Assembly (NCBI RefSeq): GCF_964340395.1
Contig: NC_135553.1
Coordinates: forward strand, 22,954,449-23,018,448
From: Glandiceps talaboti
Taxonomy: Eukaryota > Hemichordata > Enteropneusta > Spengelidae
Direction of reading: 5' to 3'
Length of the DNA stretch: 64,000 bases
Shown here: positions 33,088 to 46,179 of the stretch, in pieces
Numbering within the stretch: the stretch's first letter is position 1
How the letters are laid out: each line of letters opens with the position of its first letter
Position numbers and translations under genes: made by a program
Notes under the pieces: model-generated
What the model was told of the DNA's origin: nothing
What the model saw: only the letters and a program-made list of their open reading frames with translations
The model's database searches: none

Positions 33088-35923
33088 CCGAACGGAACTG
33101 ACTGAAAAAAGGTCATTTTAAGGTGTTTGCAGACGCTTTTTTTAAAGTTTTAAAACCAGAATACGTTTCACAAACATTTCGTGATATTTTACAATTGTGG
33201 AGAATCCACACAAATGCTGGCTGATAGACGACAATACTGATGTAAATCAGGTTATCTCAATTCCTACCATACAGTAAAAGTGAAACAACAAGCCCCAAAT
33301 ACGTCACTTCCAAAATGACATTAACCTTTCATTATTAAAAAAACCTTGTTTAAAAATCTAGAATCACATCAACTCCTGAATAACATGTTTGTTCCTAACA
33401 AACTCTATTGTGAGTAAACTATCTTCCAAGGTCCATCACACACATCAAGTTCAGACAAAGGAGAAAATGTTCTTTTGGTGCAATCACCTCATTCAAGTAG
33501 TTGATATACATTCATTTATAATTGTACTTGCCATGCACAAACAAATTGATATATCTTTTATTAAAGTTTCACGTCATTTTGAGGTAATCATGTTGATTAG
33601 ATTCTGCTCAGACTCAGACTTTATTTATGGGCGGCCGGTTATTTTGGACTGAGTGGGGGGGGGGGGGTGTTTTGGAGTTGAACATGGGCTTTCTCAAACA
33701 CTGACCCCAAGACAAATGCAACCCTCATGTAAACCACCCCATGTATATTATTCTCTTACTATAATGATTTTACTATAATACCATGCCAATGTAAAAAATA
33801 TTGCTATTTAGGAGGATAAATTACTTTTGGTACATTTTTCGGTGTTTTTGGACATGTTTATCTGGAACCTAGTGAACATGTATTTATTTCTGAGAACCTC
33901 GGTACACAACATAACTCCCCCAGACCCATCGTCTTAAACCACAGCCTCTTTTACGGCACCGTCCCAAGAAGCCATGGTTTCGTTTACATACAATACAAGT
34001 ATTTATCTCTGTGGCTTTGTACATCAACACTACAACCAATCCGATTGCCTTATCCATAACGTGATATACAATGCCTTGACAAGATACTAGTACGTACGCT
34101 GAAAAATGACTTCGATAAATTGGGTTCTTGTTGCTGAAATTTAATTTTGTCACCTTACAGACAAGATTGGAATGATACATATATATACAGAAAATAAAGA
34201 CTTATAAATCTTGCCTGGAAGTATCAAATAGGGTTTGTGATATCATACATTTGACTGATGCTGTGTACCATCAGATACGATTGTGAGTCTGGATACAACA
34301 GCCATACAAGTAGGGTACAACAAGCCGAGATTGGTAGATTCATGTGACAACACCCGAGATAAACGTAATTTCATTTACAATCTGTAGTTATTGAAATGCT
34401 GTTTACGATAATTTTGATTTTACAAGGAACTGAACCTGGGCTGAATGCTATATAAGTACAATCTTTTACCACAGTAGTCTTCTGGCGCAGGACTCCAGAA
34501 CTTCGGGACTGCATTCATGGCACCCTGCATTACTAATACTCAGCACAGTGCCCTTTTATCAGCCCTAAATGTAAGTTTCCAGCGAATCTTTCCCCATTTT
34601 TATTTTATATTCTTTAACAGATATGTCAAAGTATAAGTTTAAGTAGTCACCAACCAGCGTTAGATACACACGTACGGTGAACATAACTGCACTCCTGAAC
34701 ATATGGTTCATCAATACGTCATTACTCATTAATATTTATTATTAATCTGAAATAACAGTCCGTCCATCGTAAGAAACCAGAGTTCGTTATTTCGCAGTAT
34801 CACGGAAGAAATAAATAACAGCTCTGGTTTACAAGAAATCAAAAGAGTTTCATATACAAATTTAATGCAATTAGTACGATGCTTTCTATCAAATTTGGTC
34901 TTTACAAATTAAGCAAACTTACACCAATCGTTGATAATGTTAGTCATACTACTGTTTAACTCGTCCATATTGTTGAAACTATGCCCTCTTTTTCTGTTAA
35001 CGGACACTTTTGACTCATTAATTATAAATTCAAGTTAATCAGACTGTTTTCAACAAAGAAAGTGGCCGGAACTACTTAACCTAAACAAAGAAAGTGTCCA
35101 CATTTTAGTTATTCTGAACAATGGGGAATACATCAATATTAATGAGATAATATCAAAAAGAAACAATCTGACAAGTGTACAAAACTAATGAAATCAGATG
35201 AAATTCATTTAATTACAATCAACATGATGACAATACAAAGACACGGAATTCAAAATGTAATTTGAATCTTCGAGTTATTTTTGACTACATGTATTGTAAC
35301 TAGTGACAACTCAACAATCTTTGAATCCTTCGATGCAGTGTTACATTCAACAGTCTTACTGGAACCACTTTCTGAAAGACATAGAGTAAATCTTACCTGA
35401 ATTTCTTTTGGCATTGGTGGCTGTAACGTATCAGATTGGCTTTGATTTGTTCATCACTCGTGTGTACGTAACTCCGAACAGCGAAGCTGCAATGGCCTTT
35501 CGTTTTCAACCAGAGGTAGAAACCGAAATTCTTTTAGTACGTCTTAAAACTTATAATCTTCAGCGGGTCATCTAAGCCAACTTGGGATAGCAAATATTGC
35601 ATTTCCCAGTCGACAGATTTTTGAAGTGACATAATTAAAGAAAACGGGGACGTGCACTTTACTGATGGTTCTACTGTGTTGTCTGACCACGAGACACGAT
35701 GCTGTCACACCCAAATACTCACGCATTTGTAATTTAAAATGCCCCCACCTGTTAAACCAAAATGTTCTCATTTGACTGGCTAAACTCATTATGCTAAGAG
35801 AGCAACACTGAATAGGTAAACAACTCCAATTTACATAACATGCTACTGCATTCATTGCCTGGGGAGAATACATGCTTGAAAATATAGGTCTCAAAAAACT
35901 CGCCAAATGCGCAGTATAACTTC
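33088..35923. other. Gene-free stretch
   Basis: Open frames at 33389-33652 (+), 33884-34180 (-) and 35568-35906 (-) have no recognisable domain. The one at 33884-34180 has a CxxC ... CxxxxC pattern (CIVCKRNHGFLGRCRKRGC) but no flanking splice logic I trust. A G-run lies at 33655-33667. Confidence 0.4.
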
Positions 35924-36084
35924 GTTATAGGACAAGTCCTCTGACATTTACTGTAAATATTCGAACATGTTTGGTTAACCTAGCTGTTATTTTGCCCTCA
36001 GCTGCACCTCGGACAAGATAACAAATAGGTTAATCAAAAGTGTCATATTATTTACAGTAAACGTCCTCTAACATGTCCTATAAC
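35924..36084. mobile_element. 161 bp near-palindromic MITE
   Basis: Left half starts GTTATAGGACAAGTCCTCTG, then TTTACTGTAAATA, GGTTAACCTA, TGTTATTTTG. The right half read in reverse gives GTTATAGGACATGTTAGAGG, TTTACTGTAAATA, GATTAACCTA, TGTTATCTTG. Almost the entire element can fold into one hairpin with a short centre near 36000. Confidence 0.85.
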
Positions 36085-37980
36085 TATCAGTTATGGTACA
36101 TGAACCTGTTTTGGGTATTATACACAGCAGTAATATATGATAGAACAAAACTGTGAAAAATCAATACATCTCTCTGTGCAATGTAATAAAAAAATGTACA
36201 TCATTTTCAATGCTTTTTGGATTCTGTTCATACAGTTTAGATGTAATCAATATCATAATGCTTCTACAATTTCAGAACAAGGTTTCATTTTTCAGACCAC
36301 TATAGAAATCAGATATGCTACACAGTGATTTCCATTTTACTTGGATGATCTCTGTTTGACAGTTTGAAGGTAAGTTAGCACTGGAATATATTAAATACCA
36401 TCACCGTCAGTGTGATGCCTGCAATTGATTTTTACATATCTGGATGAAACGAGACCTGTCCAGCTGTCACGAGACCATGACCTGAACGCGAGATATGACA
36501 TTATATACTGTTAGCTAGTTCATATATTCAACTCTGTCTTCTTGCAAGAGCGTGAGATTCCATATTCTGACCTGTTTTTAAATTATGTTACCGGTTGTTT
36601 GTTTCCGTGCGAAAAATTGCTGCTGTAAACTTTGCGCTCTAATATCCAAACCTTCAATATTAAGGAAATGGTGAATGTGTAGTATTGTCACAACACAGTC
36701 ATTTTCATTTCCTCTAATACTTTCAAAACAACACTAAAATCAGCAGCAGTTATAATGATAATAAAGGAGACTTACAGAGTGCCTAATCTCTGCAAGCAGC
36801 ATGAATAAATGGGAAGAAAATTACTGTATGGTAAGAGGAAATGTGGATTCACAGTAACTGGATACTAGGCAACTGAAGAAGACTAAGGCTAGTGTTGAAA
36901 AAGATAGGTCTTGAGAGAACCTTTGTCATGTCTTATTTTGCCAGTTTCTTTTTTTTCTGCATAATGAAATCGAAACAGATGTGTAATCTCTGTCTGCATG
37001 TAGAAAGGTGGGACCTCCACTGTCTATAGTTTGCAGCTAATAAGATTAACAAATATCCGTCATTTCTTCCGGCTGTTGCATTGATCATATAAGATTTGAG
37101 TTGCAGTATTCGTGTGTAATTCAGACATATCAGTAACACAAATTAAAAACTAAAGTTTGTCTAGGTATTATACGGTTTGATCTATGTTTGAAAGTCACTA
37201 AAAGCTATTTTTTTACAAAATTATCAAAATTGCAAAATTTCGCGCCATGAATAAATGAATATATTCATGCCTTACGTCTCAATATACAGACACCATGTAT
37301 TGCCAAACATCGCATTTTCTCAGCTCGAGTGTTCAGTATTGTTACTGTACTGACAAACATAAACCATATCATTGTTAGAATGCAACATTCTGAGTTATGG
37401 CTATGATACTCAGTGTACCACTTAATTGGTTCATCATGCAAATTAACCATTTACCTTTTAAATTTCGTCACCAAGCTTTATTTAACACATGCACATCTTA
37501 CCATAAATGCATGTCCTAAAAAATCTAAAATCTAAAGTTTGCATTCTAAAGATATTGCCTAATCATCAGAATTATTAGTTACACAAATTGCACATCACAA
37601 TTGAAAACTACATAAAGAACTTCATCTAACACGTATGATTTGTTATGGTTGATAGATGTACCAAGTTAAATAAAATTTGAAGTTTGCATTCTTAGAAACA
37701 GCCTACTTAGTGAACATCATTGATTATGCAAATTAGTCATTAAAATTAAAATCTATACCAACAGGCTTTTGGGGATATATGTGCTTTCTCATGATTGATG
37801 TATTTGCCAAATTATATGGAATTTAAAGAATATTAAACCATGTTTATGAGACACCGAATTCCTATTGGTTCATTTCATGTCAATACAGAGCCCAAGGAGA
37901 GTAAGGGAAGACATGGTGGCTTCTAAAGTAAAAAGTCTTCACTTTGCAAAAATTCATATGTTCTTGGATTTGATTATTTT
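36085..37980. other. Gene-free stretch
   Basis: AT-rich. From 37470 to 37760 two diverged copies of a unit with AAAGTTTGCATTCT and ATGCAAATTAGTCATTAAAAT-like words follow each other. No gene or RNA recognised. Confidence 0.4.
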
Positions 37981-37989
37981 CTAGTATGA

Positions 37990-38522
37990 TTAGTCCCTGT
38001 CGGACGAAGTCCAGGACAGGAACTTATGGATTGGGTTCCATCCGTGCGTCCATCTGTCCATCCATCCGGAGCCATTTCTTGGAGATGCCTGGATCAATTT
38101 TTTTTTCAAACTTGGTACATATGCACATCAATTTGTTTCATGATATGATCTAATATTGCCACCTAGCAGCCATTTTGTTTGCGAATTTTCCCTGTCCAAA
38201 GCCATAAATCAGACATGCTTGAACAGATCTCATTCAAAGTTGGTATTAGCACAGTGGTTTGTGACATACATGTGCATATTCATTGTTGTTGTGAAACGAT
38301 CCAATATGGCTGCCTGGCAGCCATTTTGTTTGCGAATTTTCCATGTCCAATGCCATAACTCAGACATGCTTGAACAGATCTCATTCAAAGCTGGTATTAG
38401 CACAGTGTTCTATGACATACATATGCATATTCATTGTTGTCGTGATACAATCCGTTATGGCAGCCATTTTGTTGGTGCAGTTTTCATGGCAAAAGCCATA
38501 ACTCAGACATGCTTGAACAGGT
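37990..38522 (+). repeat. Dispersed repeat with about 150 bp tandem units
   Basis: Starts with a small inverted pair (TCCTGTCGGAC..GTCC) and GGGTTCCATCCGTGCGTCCA, as in family A. Three units then begin at about 38170, 38321 and 38464. Each carries CAGCCATTTTGTT, TTTCCATGTCCAA, CATAACTCAGACATGCTTGA and, in the first two, ATTCATTGTTGTTGTGA. The third unit is cut short at about 38522, where the LINE begins. Confidence 0.8.
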
Positions 38523-38874
38523 CCCTCCCCCATACCCGACCCATCCTTATTTAGACATATCGCACCGTCTACCACGCAGAACAAATCGTCAGGGTCAACA
38601 ACAACCTGCAACCATTATCGTTAAGTTCGTCCGACGTTCCGTCCGCAACAAACTATACAACTCAAAGAAACATCTTAAAGACAAAACCGCCCGTAACATC
38701 GGATACACAAATAACAACCGTTTATACATCAATGAAAACCTAACGCCGACAAATAAACATCTATTCTATGAGGCAAACCAACTACGCAACACCAAGCAGT
38801 GGAAGTTCATCTGGACCTACAACGGCAAGATCTATACACAAGGAAGAATAATGGTGACCCAGCTATCTGTATAA
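38523..38874 (+). pseudogene. LINE ORF1 C-terminal fragment
   Basis: Open for about 115 codons to a stop at 38874. Contains HRLPRRTN, IIVKFVRRSVRNKLYNSKK, INENLTPTNKHLFYEANQ and WKFIWTYNGKIYTQ, the C-terminal nucleic-acid-binding region seen in ORF1 proteins of many APE-type LINEs. The N-terminus is missing because of the 5' truncation; the apparent start inside the preceding repeat is an artefact. Confidence 0.75.
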
Positions 38875-38943
38875 CAACAACCCAAGATCTTAGCCGAATT
38901 GTCTGAATAATATAACATTTATGCAGTGAACTTGTACATATTT

Positions 38944-41888
38944 ATGGAGCTGAACTCAGATTCTTTGCCAGACAAAACAAAATGTTCATTTTACTCTACA
39001 GACCAGTTCAATGAAGGTACTTGTACATCTTACTCCCAAAACTCGTTTTCTTTTTTACATTTGAACATCAGATCATTAGCTAAACACTACGATGATCTAG
39101 TATCTCTCTTAGTTATCTTAGATTGTAATTTTCATTTTCTTGGTTTGTCAGAAACGTGGTTAAATCACAATTCAGATCCTTCTTTTTATAACTTGCCATT
39201 GTATCAACTCATTACTTCTAACCGGGAAATTGCAAGGGGTGGGGGAGTAGCACTTTACGTTCACAATTCTCTATCTTTTACCCGTATTGACAACATCAGC
39301 ATTATGCACTGTGAATCGATCTTTGTAGAAACTGTCATTGATAACAAAGCAATCATAGTAGGTGTCAATTACAGAAAACCCAACACACCACATCTTGAAT
39401 TCCTCCATAGTCTTGAATCGTGTCTTGACCAGCTGTCTGCTTCAGGTAAATCCTGCATAATTCTTGGTGATGTGAACATTGATACTTCCACTGACAGCGC
39501 ACCTGCTATCCAGTACAATACTCTTCTAAATTCCTATAATTTCTACCAGATCATCAACACCGCCACCCGTATCACCGACAACACCAGTACAATCATTGAT
39601 CACTGCCTTACAAATATCACTAACTATTTTATCAACTGTGGTACACTTCAGTCCGACATCACAGATCACTATCCCATCTTTTGTATTATCAATCACCTCA
39701 AACATATACTGAAACCAGCAAACTCAGCCCAAATACTTAACTTTAAAAATTATAACCCTGATGCTTTCTTATCTGACTTGAATGCTACATCTTGGCAACC
39801 TGTCTATGACTGCACAGACCCAAATATTGCCTACGAAGCCTTTTACAACATATTTTATAACATCGTATCAAATCACGTTCATACCAAAACCGCCCGCCAT
39901 TCCAATAGTATCCGCAAACCCTGGCTCTCAAACGGCCTACTTAAATCAGTACGTACAAAACATAGGTTGTTCGCAAAAATGAAAAACAATCCCCACAATG
40001 TTAATTATAAACTTAAGTACAAAAAATATAGAAATATTCTAACAAAACTCCTCAAGTCGGTAAAGAAACGTTATTACTTCAATAAATTTCGATGGGCCCA
40101 AGGTAATATTAACAAGACGTGGCAGGTGATCAACGAAGTACTGAACAAATCGACTAACAAACTCTACCCACGCAAACTGATCTCAACGACGCCCAACAAT
40201 GGTCCTCTGACAGAAAGTTCTGATATAGCGAACGAATTTAACGACTTTTTCACAAGCATTGGTCCAAGCCTTGCGTCAAATATTACTTCAGCCACCAAAT
40301 TCACACAATATCTCGACGGTAACTATCTCAACTCTTTCTTCTTCCACCCTGTTTCTGAACAAGATGTTTTAAATGAAATCAAAACTTTAGACCCACGTAA
40401 AGCTGTTGGATACGACAATATTCACCCAAGACTTGTCACACATGCTGCACATATCATCGCTCGTCCTCTTGCACACATCATCAATTGTTCACTGAGCCAA
40501 GGAATAGTCCCAAATTCTTTAAAAATAGCCAAAATAATGCCAATTTATAAAAAAAGGTGCAGCTGACAACGTCAGCAACTATAGACCAATCTCAATTCTC
40601 CCTACATTTAGTAAAATTATAGAGTCACTTGTAAATAAACAGTTTATCAATTATCTTGAAACTAAACATATTCTTTTAGATACACAATTTGGATTCCGAA
40701 AAATGTATAACACAAAATTGGCCCTTGCAGACCTGGTCTCTGATATTAGTGAACAACTAGACAATGGATTCATCACCTTCGGCATTTTCATTGACCTAAA
40801 GAAAGCATTTGATACCATAAACCACGACATTTTAATTCATAAATTAGAACATTATGGCATAAGAGGCATTCCACTACATTGGTTTAAAAACTACCTCACA
40901 AACCGACAGCAATACGTTACCATTGACAATATATCATCCCCCTATAAACACATTCAATGTGGCGTCCCACAAGGATCGATTCTTGGCCCCATTCTTTTCT
41001 TAATATATATCAACGACATAGCAAATTCTACCAACTCCTTCCAGTTTCGACTTTTCGCAGATGACACTAACTTATTCAAATCTATCGAAGGAAACGAGAT
41101 TAATCTTACCCACATAAATGTAGATTTTCAGAAGGTGTGTGATTGGTGTGGAGCGAACAAACTAACGGTCAATGTTGAAAAAACAAATTACATGGTCATC
41201 AAAACACCCCGTAAAGCTGTGAACATAGAGGGTAGTTTGGGAATAGATGGAAATGAATTGATCAACGTCTCCTCGACAACGTATCTTGGAGTTTCTCTTG
41301 ACACCAATTTTAACTGGAAGTCCCACATCCAAAAAGTTGTCAAATCTATTGCCCCAAAGATCGGACTTATCTCACTACTCCGACACTTTATTCCGAAATC
41401 TATTCTTCTGTTATTGTACAACTCCCTAATTCTTCCACATATAAGCTACTGTGTCGAAATCTGGGGGAATACTTACACTTCTTTCTTGGAACCAATATAT
41501 TTACTACAAAAGAAATTTACACGTCTTATCACTTTCTCTGACTTTCGTGCACACACTGTCAGTCACTGACCCTTTATTCAAACAGCTACATATTTTACCA
41601 ATTCATAAACTTTGTTCATTTCACACCTGCCTCTTTACTTTTGATTTGTTACACAATCACTTTGCCCATGATGCAAACCGCTATTTGGATACAATTTCAC
41701 ATTCCTATTCTACTCGTTCCGCTACACATCGCAATTTCTACGTACCCAAAGTTAACCTAACACAAAGTAAACACAGTATAAGATATGCAGCCACTCATCA
41801 CTGGAATTTATTACCAAGACACATTAAAGACATCACTGATAGGAATAGATTCAAATCAATTTTAAAGGCTCACCTGAGTAATTCGTAG
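38944..41888 (+). pseudogene. LINE ORF2: AP endonuclease plus reverse transcriptase, two frameshifts
   Basis: First frame (to 40566): endonuclease with FLHLNIRSL, LGLSETWLN, GGGVALYVHN, IILGDVNID, SDITDHYPIF, then a linker and the RT start KAVGYDNIHP. It runs into a 7-A run at about 40549-40555; dropping one A phase continues as the RT motif NYRPISILP. Second frame (to 41569): FGFRKM, FIDLKKAFDTINHDIL, CGVPQGSILGPILFLIYIND and the catalytic FADD at 41054-41065, intact. A second shift near 41545-41565 leads to the C-terminal part PLFKQLHILPI ... ending at 41888. The protein would nick target DNA and copy the RNA at the nick. As it stands no full ORF2 is encoded, unless the A-run shift is bypassed or is an assembly error. 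Confidence 0.92.
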
Positions 41889-42244
41889 GAAACACATGAC
41901 ATGTATTTTTTTTCTCTTATTAGTATAAATTTTATTTAAATTATTGAGACATGTAAATATTTTGTACAATTATTGTTTCGTATTTGTAGATATCCCTTTC
42001 TTTTCTTACTTTTTGTTGCCCAGTTACACACTTGTATTTTTTTCTTCTATATTTATTTTGTCAGGGTCACAGACTAGACTAGTTCAGATCGAACTATTTC
42101 TGTGGCCCTCACCAGATATATTATCAAATCAACCTCCTTTTTGAAATGTACATAAAAATGTTATCCTGTTTTTATATCTGGTGAATAAACAATTCAATTC
42201 AATTCAATATTTGTTGAATGGTTTATTCCATGATGTCTCCTGAA

Positions 42245-42321
42245 GAGTAGGCATGTCCCATGTCCAACGAGGAGACACAACATGAGTAGGCATGTTCCAT
42301 GTCCAACGAGCGGAAACAACA
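42245..42321. repeat. Two-copy tandem repeat (about 38 bp)
   Basis: GAGTAGGCATGTCCCATGTC ... CAACAT is repeated immediately with three or four substitutions. Confidence 0.85.
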
Positions 42322-44390
42322 TATCTAAGTCTGGTTTAGGTTCACAATACAAGAGTTGTTGCGTGATCAGAGTAGTGATATCAAGAAATCGAATTGTAAT
42401 TTTTTGTGTATCAAACCCAATCATAGCTGGGACTATGTTATTCTCAATCACTTGTTTTATTAGAGTTTCAGCCACACTTTAACCCCCTTAAAAGAATCTG
42501 AATGAATAAGAAATATATTATAGTACCTCCACATCGGTCACAAAACCATCAATATAAGTATCCTTATCGCCAGTATATTTAAAACATAAACCAGCATATA
42601 TTGGTCTCATTAGCACTTTCTCACAGTATTCATAGAAAGCCACTTAGTGTTGGCTCCGTCACATTACTAGATTGTATGTCTGGGTGGTCAAAATCAGTGT
42701 ATTTACAATGCTCTATAGCATAACACTAGTAGGTAAATTATTACAGAATACGACAGTTTCTGTACTATAGTTCAGATTGAGTTCAATTCTGTACTTTTAT
42801 GCTGATGAGGTGGACGTTTCTGTACTTTCCCATTAGCGCCTGTCTAATCGGATTATACTCGATCTGAAAAATAGTTCAGATTGCGAATCGGAAGTGATTT
42901 GAATACATTTGCATTTAGTTCAGAATATATTCATGAGTTCACCCCGATAACCGGGCAGTAAACAAATGAATATTCAAATCTATCTCGCTTGCATGTGATT
43001 CAAGGCGTGTACACTAGTTAGTTAGTTAGTTAGTTGTCTGTGTTTGACCACATGAAGGCGGAGGGGGAGGGTGCAGAAGAAAAGGGTTACACACATGTAT
43101 GATATGAATTATGATGAGAGCTACATTTAATGTACATGTCAGTTGACATGTACATACGAACTGACATGTATACGTACATGTACTACGCTAGCATGTAAAC
43201 GTTAGCAAAAATTCTTACTACTACATCAGACCACTAAAATACTAGAGTGGTCTGAGCTACTACTACTTGCAAAATGTGTTTACAAGCATTTCCATGTAGG
43301 TCAATGAAATATCACCTATGTGGGTTATACTTCAATAGTCGGTCAAACAGCGTAAAGGTCTACATTCTACAATGATAAATACATTCGATGTTAGTCAAAG
43401 AGGACAACAATGACAGACATGATTGTTCAAATCGATGCGACCGAAGATGAATTCACGGTGTATATTTGGTGGCGTCGCCTTTGAATTGATGATGATGATG
43501 ACGACTCGTCCGACCTAGACTGTTCTGGTCTAGTTTCAAGTGAAAGTCAGAATTATCACGGTGCCATTGATTATACTAACTGTGATGAAACTCGCCCACT
43601 CTAGTCTCTATGACTTCATTAGCCCCAAAATGCAAGAACATAATAATGGTATTATAAATCGATGTTCATGCCTGCTCTGACTGTCGCCTGTTTTTTGTTT
43701 TCTTACATCTTATACAATTTTAAATTGTTAGCTTTGTATTTCCTGCATTAATGTTGAAAACTGGTCTTTTTAAATGCGCAGGTAAAATAGTGTTTTAATC
43801 TAGTGTCACAGATGACATATTCATATTTTCAGTAAACTAATATTTTTACAACATCGCATGTCCTAGTTTGACTGAAAGGTCAATAGACTGTCTCAAGGAT
43901 ATCGGATTCAGACCACACAGGATTCCAAGCATACTCGAATACATGAGACGACAGTCTGCATTTAATAAATATCTGGGATTCATAGTGATCATTCATCAAT
44001 GTGTAGCCGAGGTATATATGGCGCCCTCACTTTGTCTTTATTTCATACCTTTGTTTTTCCTACTAGTTTTAATTATGTATGCATTTCTTTTGATTGATGT
44101 CCACCTATGCTTTGCTACATAGCCACCTGTTTGATTTAGACATCTTATGAATACTTAGTTATATGTTTGATTTGTGTCTTCGTGTCACTGTACAACAGTC
44201 CTCAGAGCAGTACACAAGTGTCTCTGTTGCAGTCAAACTAGTTGTCCACGTTGCCTTTGTATTGGGATGGTCAAGGGAGTTTGGTCCAAGAAGTCCCGGA
44301 GCTCCGCCAATAGATGTACAGGGTGTTCTCGTGTACCCGAAGTTACTTACAGTGCGGGCTAACAAACCTTGGAAATATAACTATTTCCAG
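42322..44390. other. Gene-poor stretch
   Basis: GTTA units at 43017-43034 and TGTACATG words near 43130-43195. An ATG frame at 43410-43484 (MTDMIVQIDATEDEFTVY) followed after one stop by an acidic DDDDDDSSDLD phase, and an open frame at 43868-44122 (TERSIDCLKDIGFRPHRIPS), look mildly protein-like but match nothing I know and lack convincing splice sites. Confidence 0.35.
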
Positions 44391-44482
44391 AATTAGTGGT
44401 ATATTGGCTGTGCTTATGGTTATTGCAGTGGTTTCTGCCGTCGCCGTGCATACGGAGAGGAAACGTCCAGAAAACTGTAAAC
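44391..44482 (+). CDS. Possible transmembrane exon (weak)
   Basis: Bounded by an acceptor-like CTATTTCCAG and a good donor AAAC|GTGAGTG. The open phase reads ISGILAVLMVIAVVSAVAVH followed by TERKRPENCK: one hydrophobic helix and a basic stop-transfer segment, as in a single-pass membrane protein. No adjoining exon was identified, so this is a candidate only. Confidence 0.3.
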
Positions 44483-44522
44483 GTGAGTGTTCCTGCATTC
44501 TGACTACTCTGAAGCATTAAAT

Positions 44523-44617
44523 TGTCGTACGTTGTTGCTGTAGAAGTGTAATTATACTGCAGAACTGAAAGTGTCGTACGTTGTTGCTGTAGAAGTGTAA
44601 TTATACTGCAGAACTGA
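44523..44617. repeat. Perfect 46 bp direct repeat
   Basis: TGTCGTACGTTGTTGCTGTA ... GCAGAACTGA occurs at 44523-44568 and again, identically, at 44572-44617 (period 49). Confidence 0.95.
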
Positions 44618-44689
44618 GAAGAGGCAGAGCTGTGTCCAGGAGACTGTCTTATTAAGATATTCTGTGTTGTGTGTACGTGTCGCCGTCGG

Positions 44690-45120
44690 TACAGTATAAA
44701 GGGCGTGACTTTAAAAGCGTGTGCTATTGTGTTGTGTTGAAGTCCGTGAACTATTGCTCAATTATTCTCTTTCTTGTCGTGACATTTATTTAAACTAGAA
44801 ATTCTGAACTACTACTATTATTTCGTCTAAATATAACCTGCTGTTGTAGGAGTGTACGTCGTCTTTCTTAAGTTTTGTGGAACTAGACGTGTTCTCGCCA
44901 AGTGTAGGAGTTGCTGAACTAAACTTATTGTTTTACGTGCGGTGTACTAACAATCAAGTTTCGCTCAAGAATAGTGGCAGCCATCTTATACACGCAAACT
45001 TTATAGTGGCAACCATCTTGTACATGCAAACTTTATTCTGTTTCTTTCATTCAAGAATAGTGGCAGCCATCTTAAGATCTTGTAGACGCGAACTTTATTC
45101 TACTTTTTATGTATTTAGTT
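44690..45120 (+). promoter_or_regulatory. Possible promoter-like segment with TATA and three CCATCTT motifs
   Basis: A TATAAAG word at 44694 lies in CGGTACAGTATAAAGGGCG. Further on, three copies of a unit containing AGTGGCAGCCATCTT occur at 44973-44987, 45005-45019 and 45059-45073. GCCATCTT is the core of the YY1 binding site in animals. No gene follows with confidence; an LTR-like regulatory region is another possibility. Confidence 0.25.
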
Positions 45121-46179
45121 CCTCCCGTTTCAGCTTCGTGACATTTAATTACTTGCAGTTCCGGCGATATTTGATAGTCAATTTAAAACTACTCGTTGTA
45201 ATATTATTTCACTATACACATCAACTTAGGATACTTATGGTAATATTATTTTCATTTGTATAAATCAACTCAAGACAATTTATCGTACTATTAATTAATT
45301 TTTGGAATTTAGAAATAACCTATTGTAAACTAAATATTAATCTTTGAGAACGGATCCGATAGTGTTTACTTTTCCTACTGAAAGCTTATTTTGTAGATAT
45401 TGTGATTTATGTTGATAAGTAAAAGCATACTATCAGTTCATTCATACCTATATAATCTCGTGCTATTAATTTCACTATTTATAACTACTGTCCCTGAACC
45501 CAAGTCCCCACGACGGCATCGATCATACGCAACCTTAGCCCCGTCCGTAAGACTGTGTTGCTTACAAATGTTTTGAGAATACTTTTAGGGCATGATAACG
45601 CCCGGAAAAGCGTTATATGGATTGCATTAATTATTTGGCCATTGGCCATGCGTTATGTAAATTGAGACTTTAAGAACGTCACAATAAAGAACACTTGGGA
45701 GAGGCACTCAGTTCTGGATAGGGACACTTGGCTTCGCGGGAAGTCAATGAACGAGGCACTATGCTGGGTGCTTGCCTTGGTTTTGAGTGTAGATTTAAAC
45801 ACAAACTGTGTCTAGTCTGAGATAATTCCCTTTTAAAGTTCAAGTGTGATCCTGGTACGTACATACAGAAGTTGAGTCGGATATGAGATATAAGAGTGAT
45901 TCGAGTGTTATTACTTGATCTGTCAGCTGTGTGCGAAGATCAGAAAGTAATACTAGCATCGTGAGTATGCGCTCGCTTATGGTTTTGCATACCTTGGACT
46001 GCCTGTCATTCAGTATTGTTTAAGCCTACTTCTAAAGGAAAATGGTCTGTAAAGGGACTGCTTTAGTTGTCACAGTGCCTTTGTGGATTTATAAATCGAT
46101 TTATGACAAGTGAGTCTACCTATTTTTTTTCCGACCCACTCGTGCGATACACCAATCACCGTGTATTTAGCTTTGTATA
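45121..46179. other. Gene-free stretch
   Basis: AT-rich with scattered short frames. Nothing recognised. Confidence 0.4.

Larger units (their letters stand above)
38523..42208 (+). mobile_element. 5'-truncated LINE (CR1/Jockey-type non-LTR retrotransposon)
   Basis: Contents in order: C-terminal part of ORF1 (to 38874), ORF2 (38944-41888), a 3' untranslated part of about 300 bp with an AATAAA at 42183, and a short AATTC-repeat tail at 42188-42208. The 5' end abuts the tandem repeat at about 38522, giving a clear truncation point. Motifs place it among APE-endonuclease LINEs. Only two frameshifts are visible in almost 3 kb, so it is fairly young compared with the LINE at 7.4-8.8 kb. Confidence 0.9.

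Noticed and set aside
33884-34180. Cysteine-containing 98-codon minus-strand frame
   Set aside because: The CxxC...CxxxxC pattern is short, with no known family resemblance and no splice or promoter support.
35568-35906. 112-codon minus-strand frame
   Set aside because: No domain; composition is consistent with chance in AT-rich DNA.
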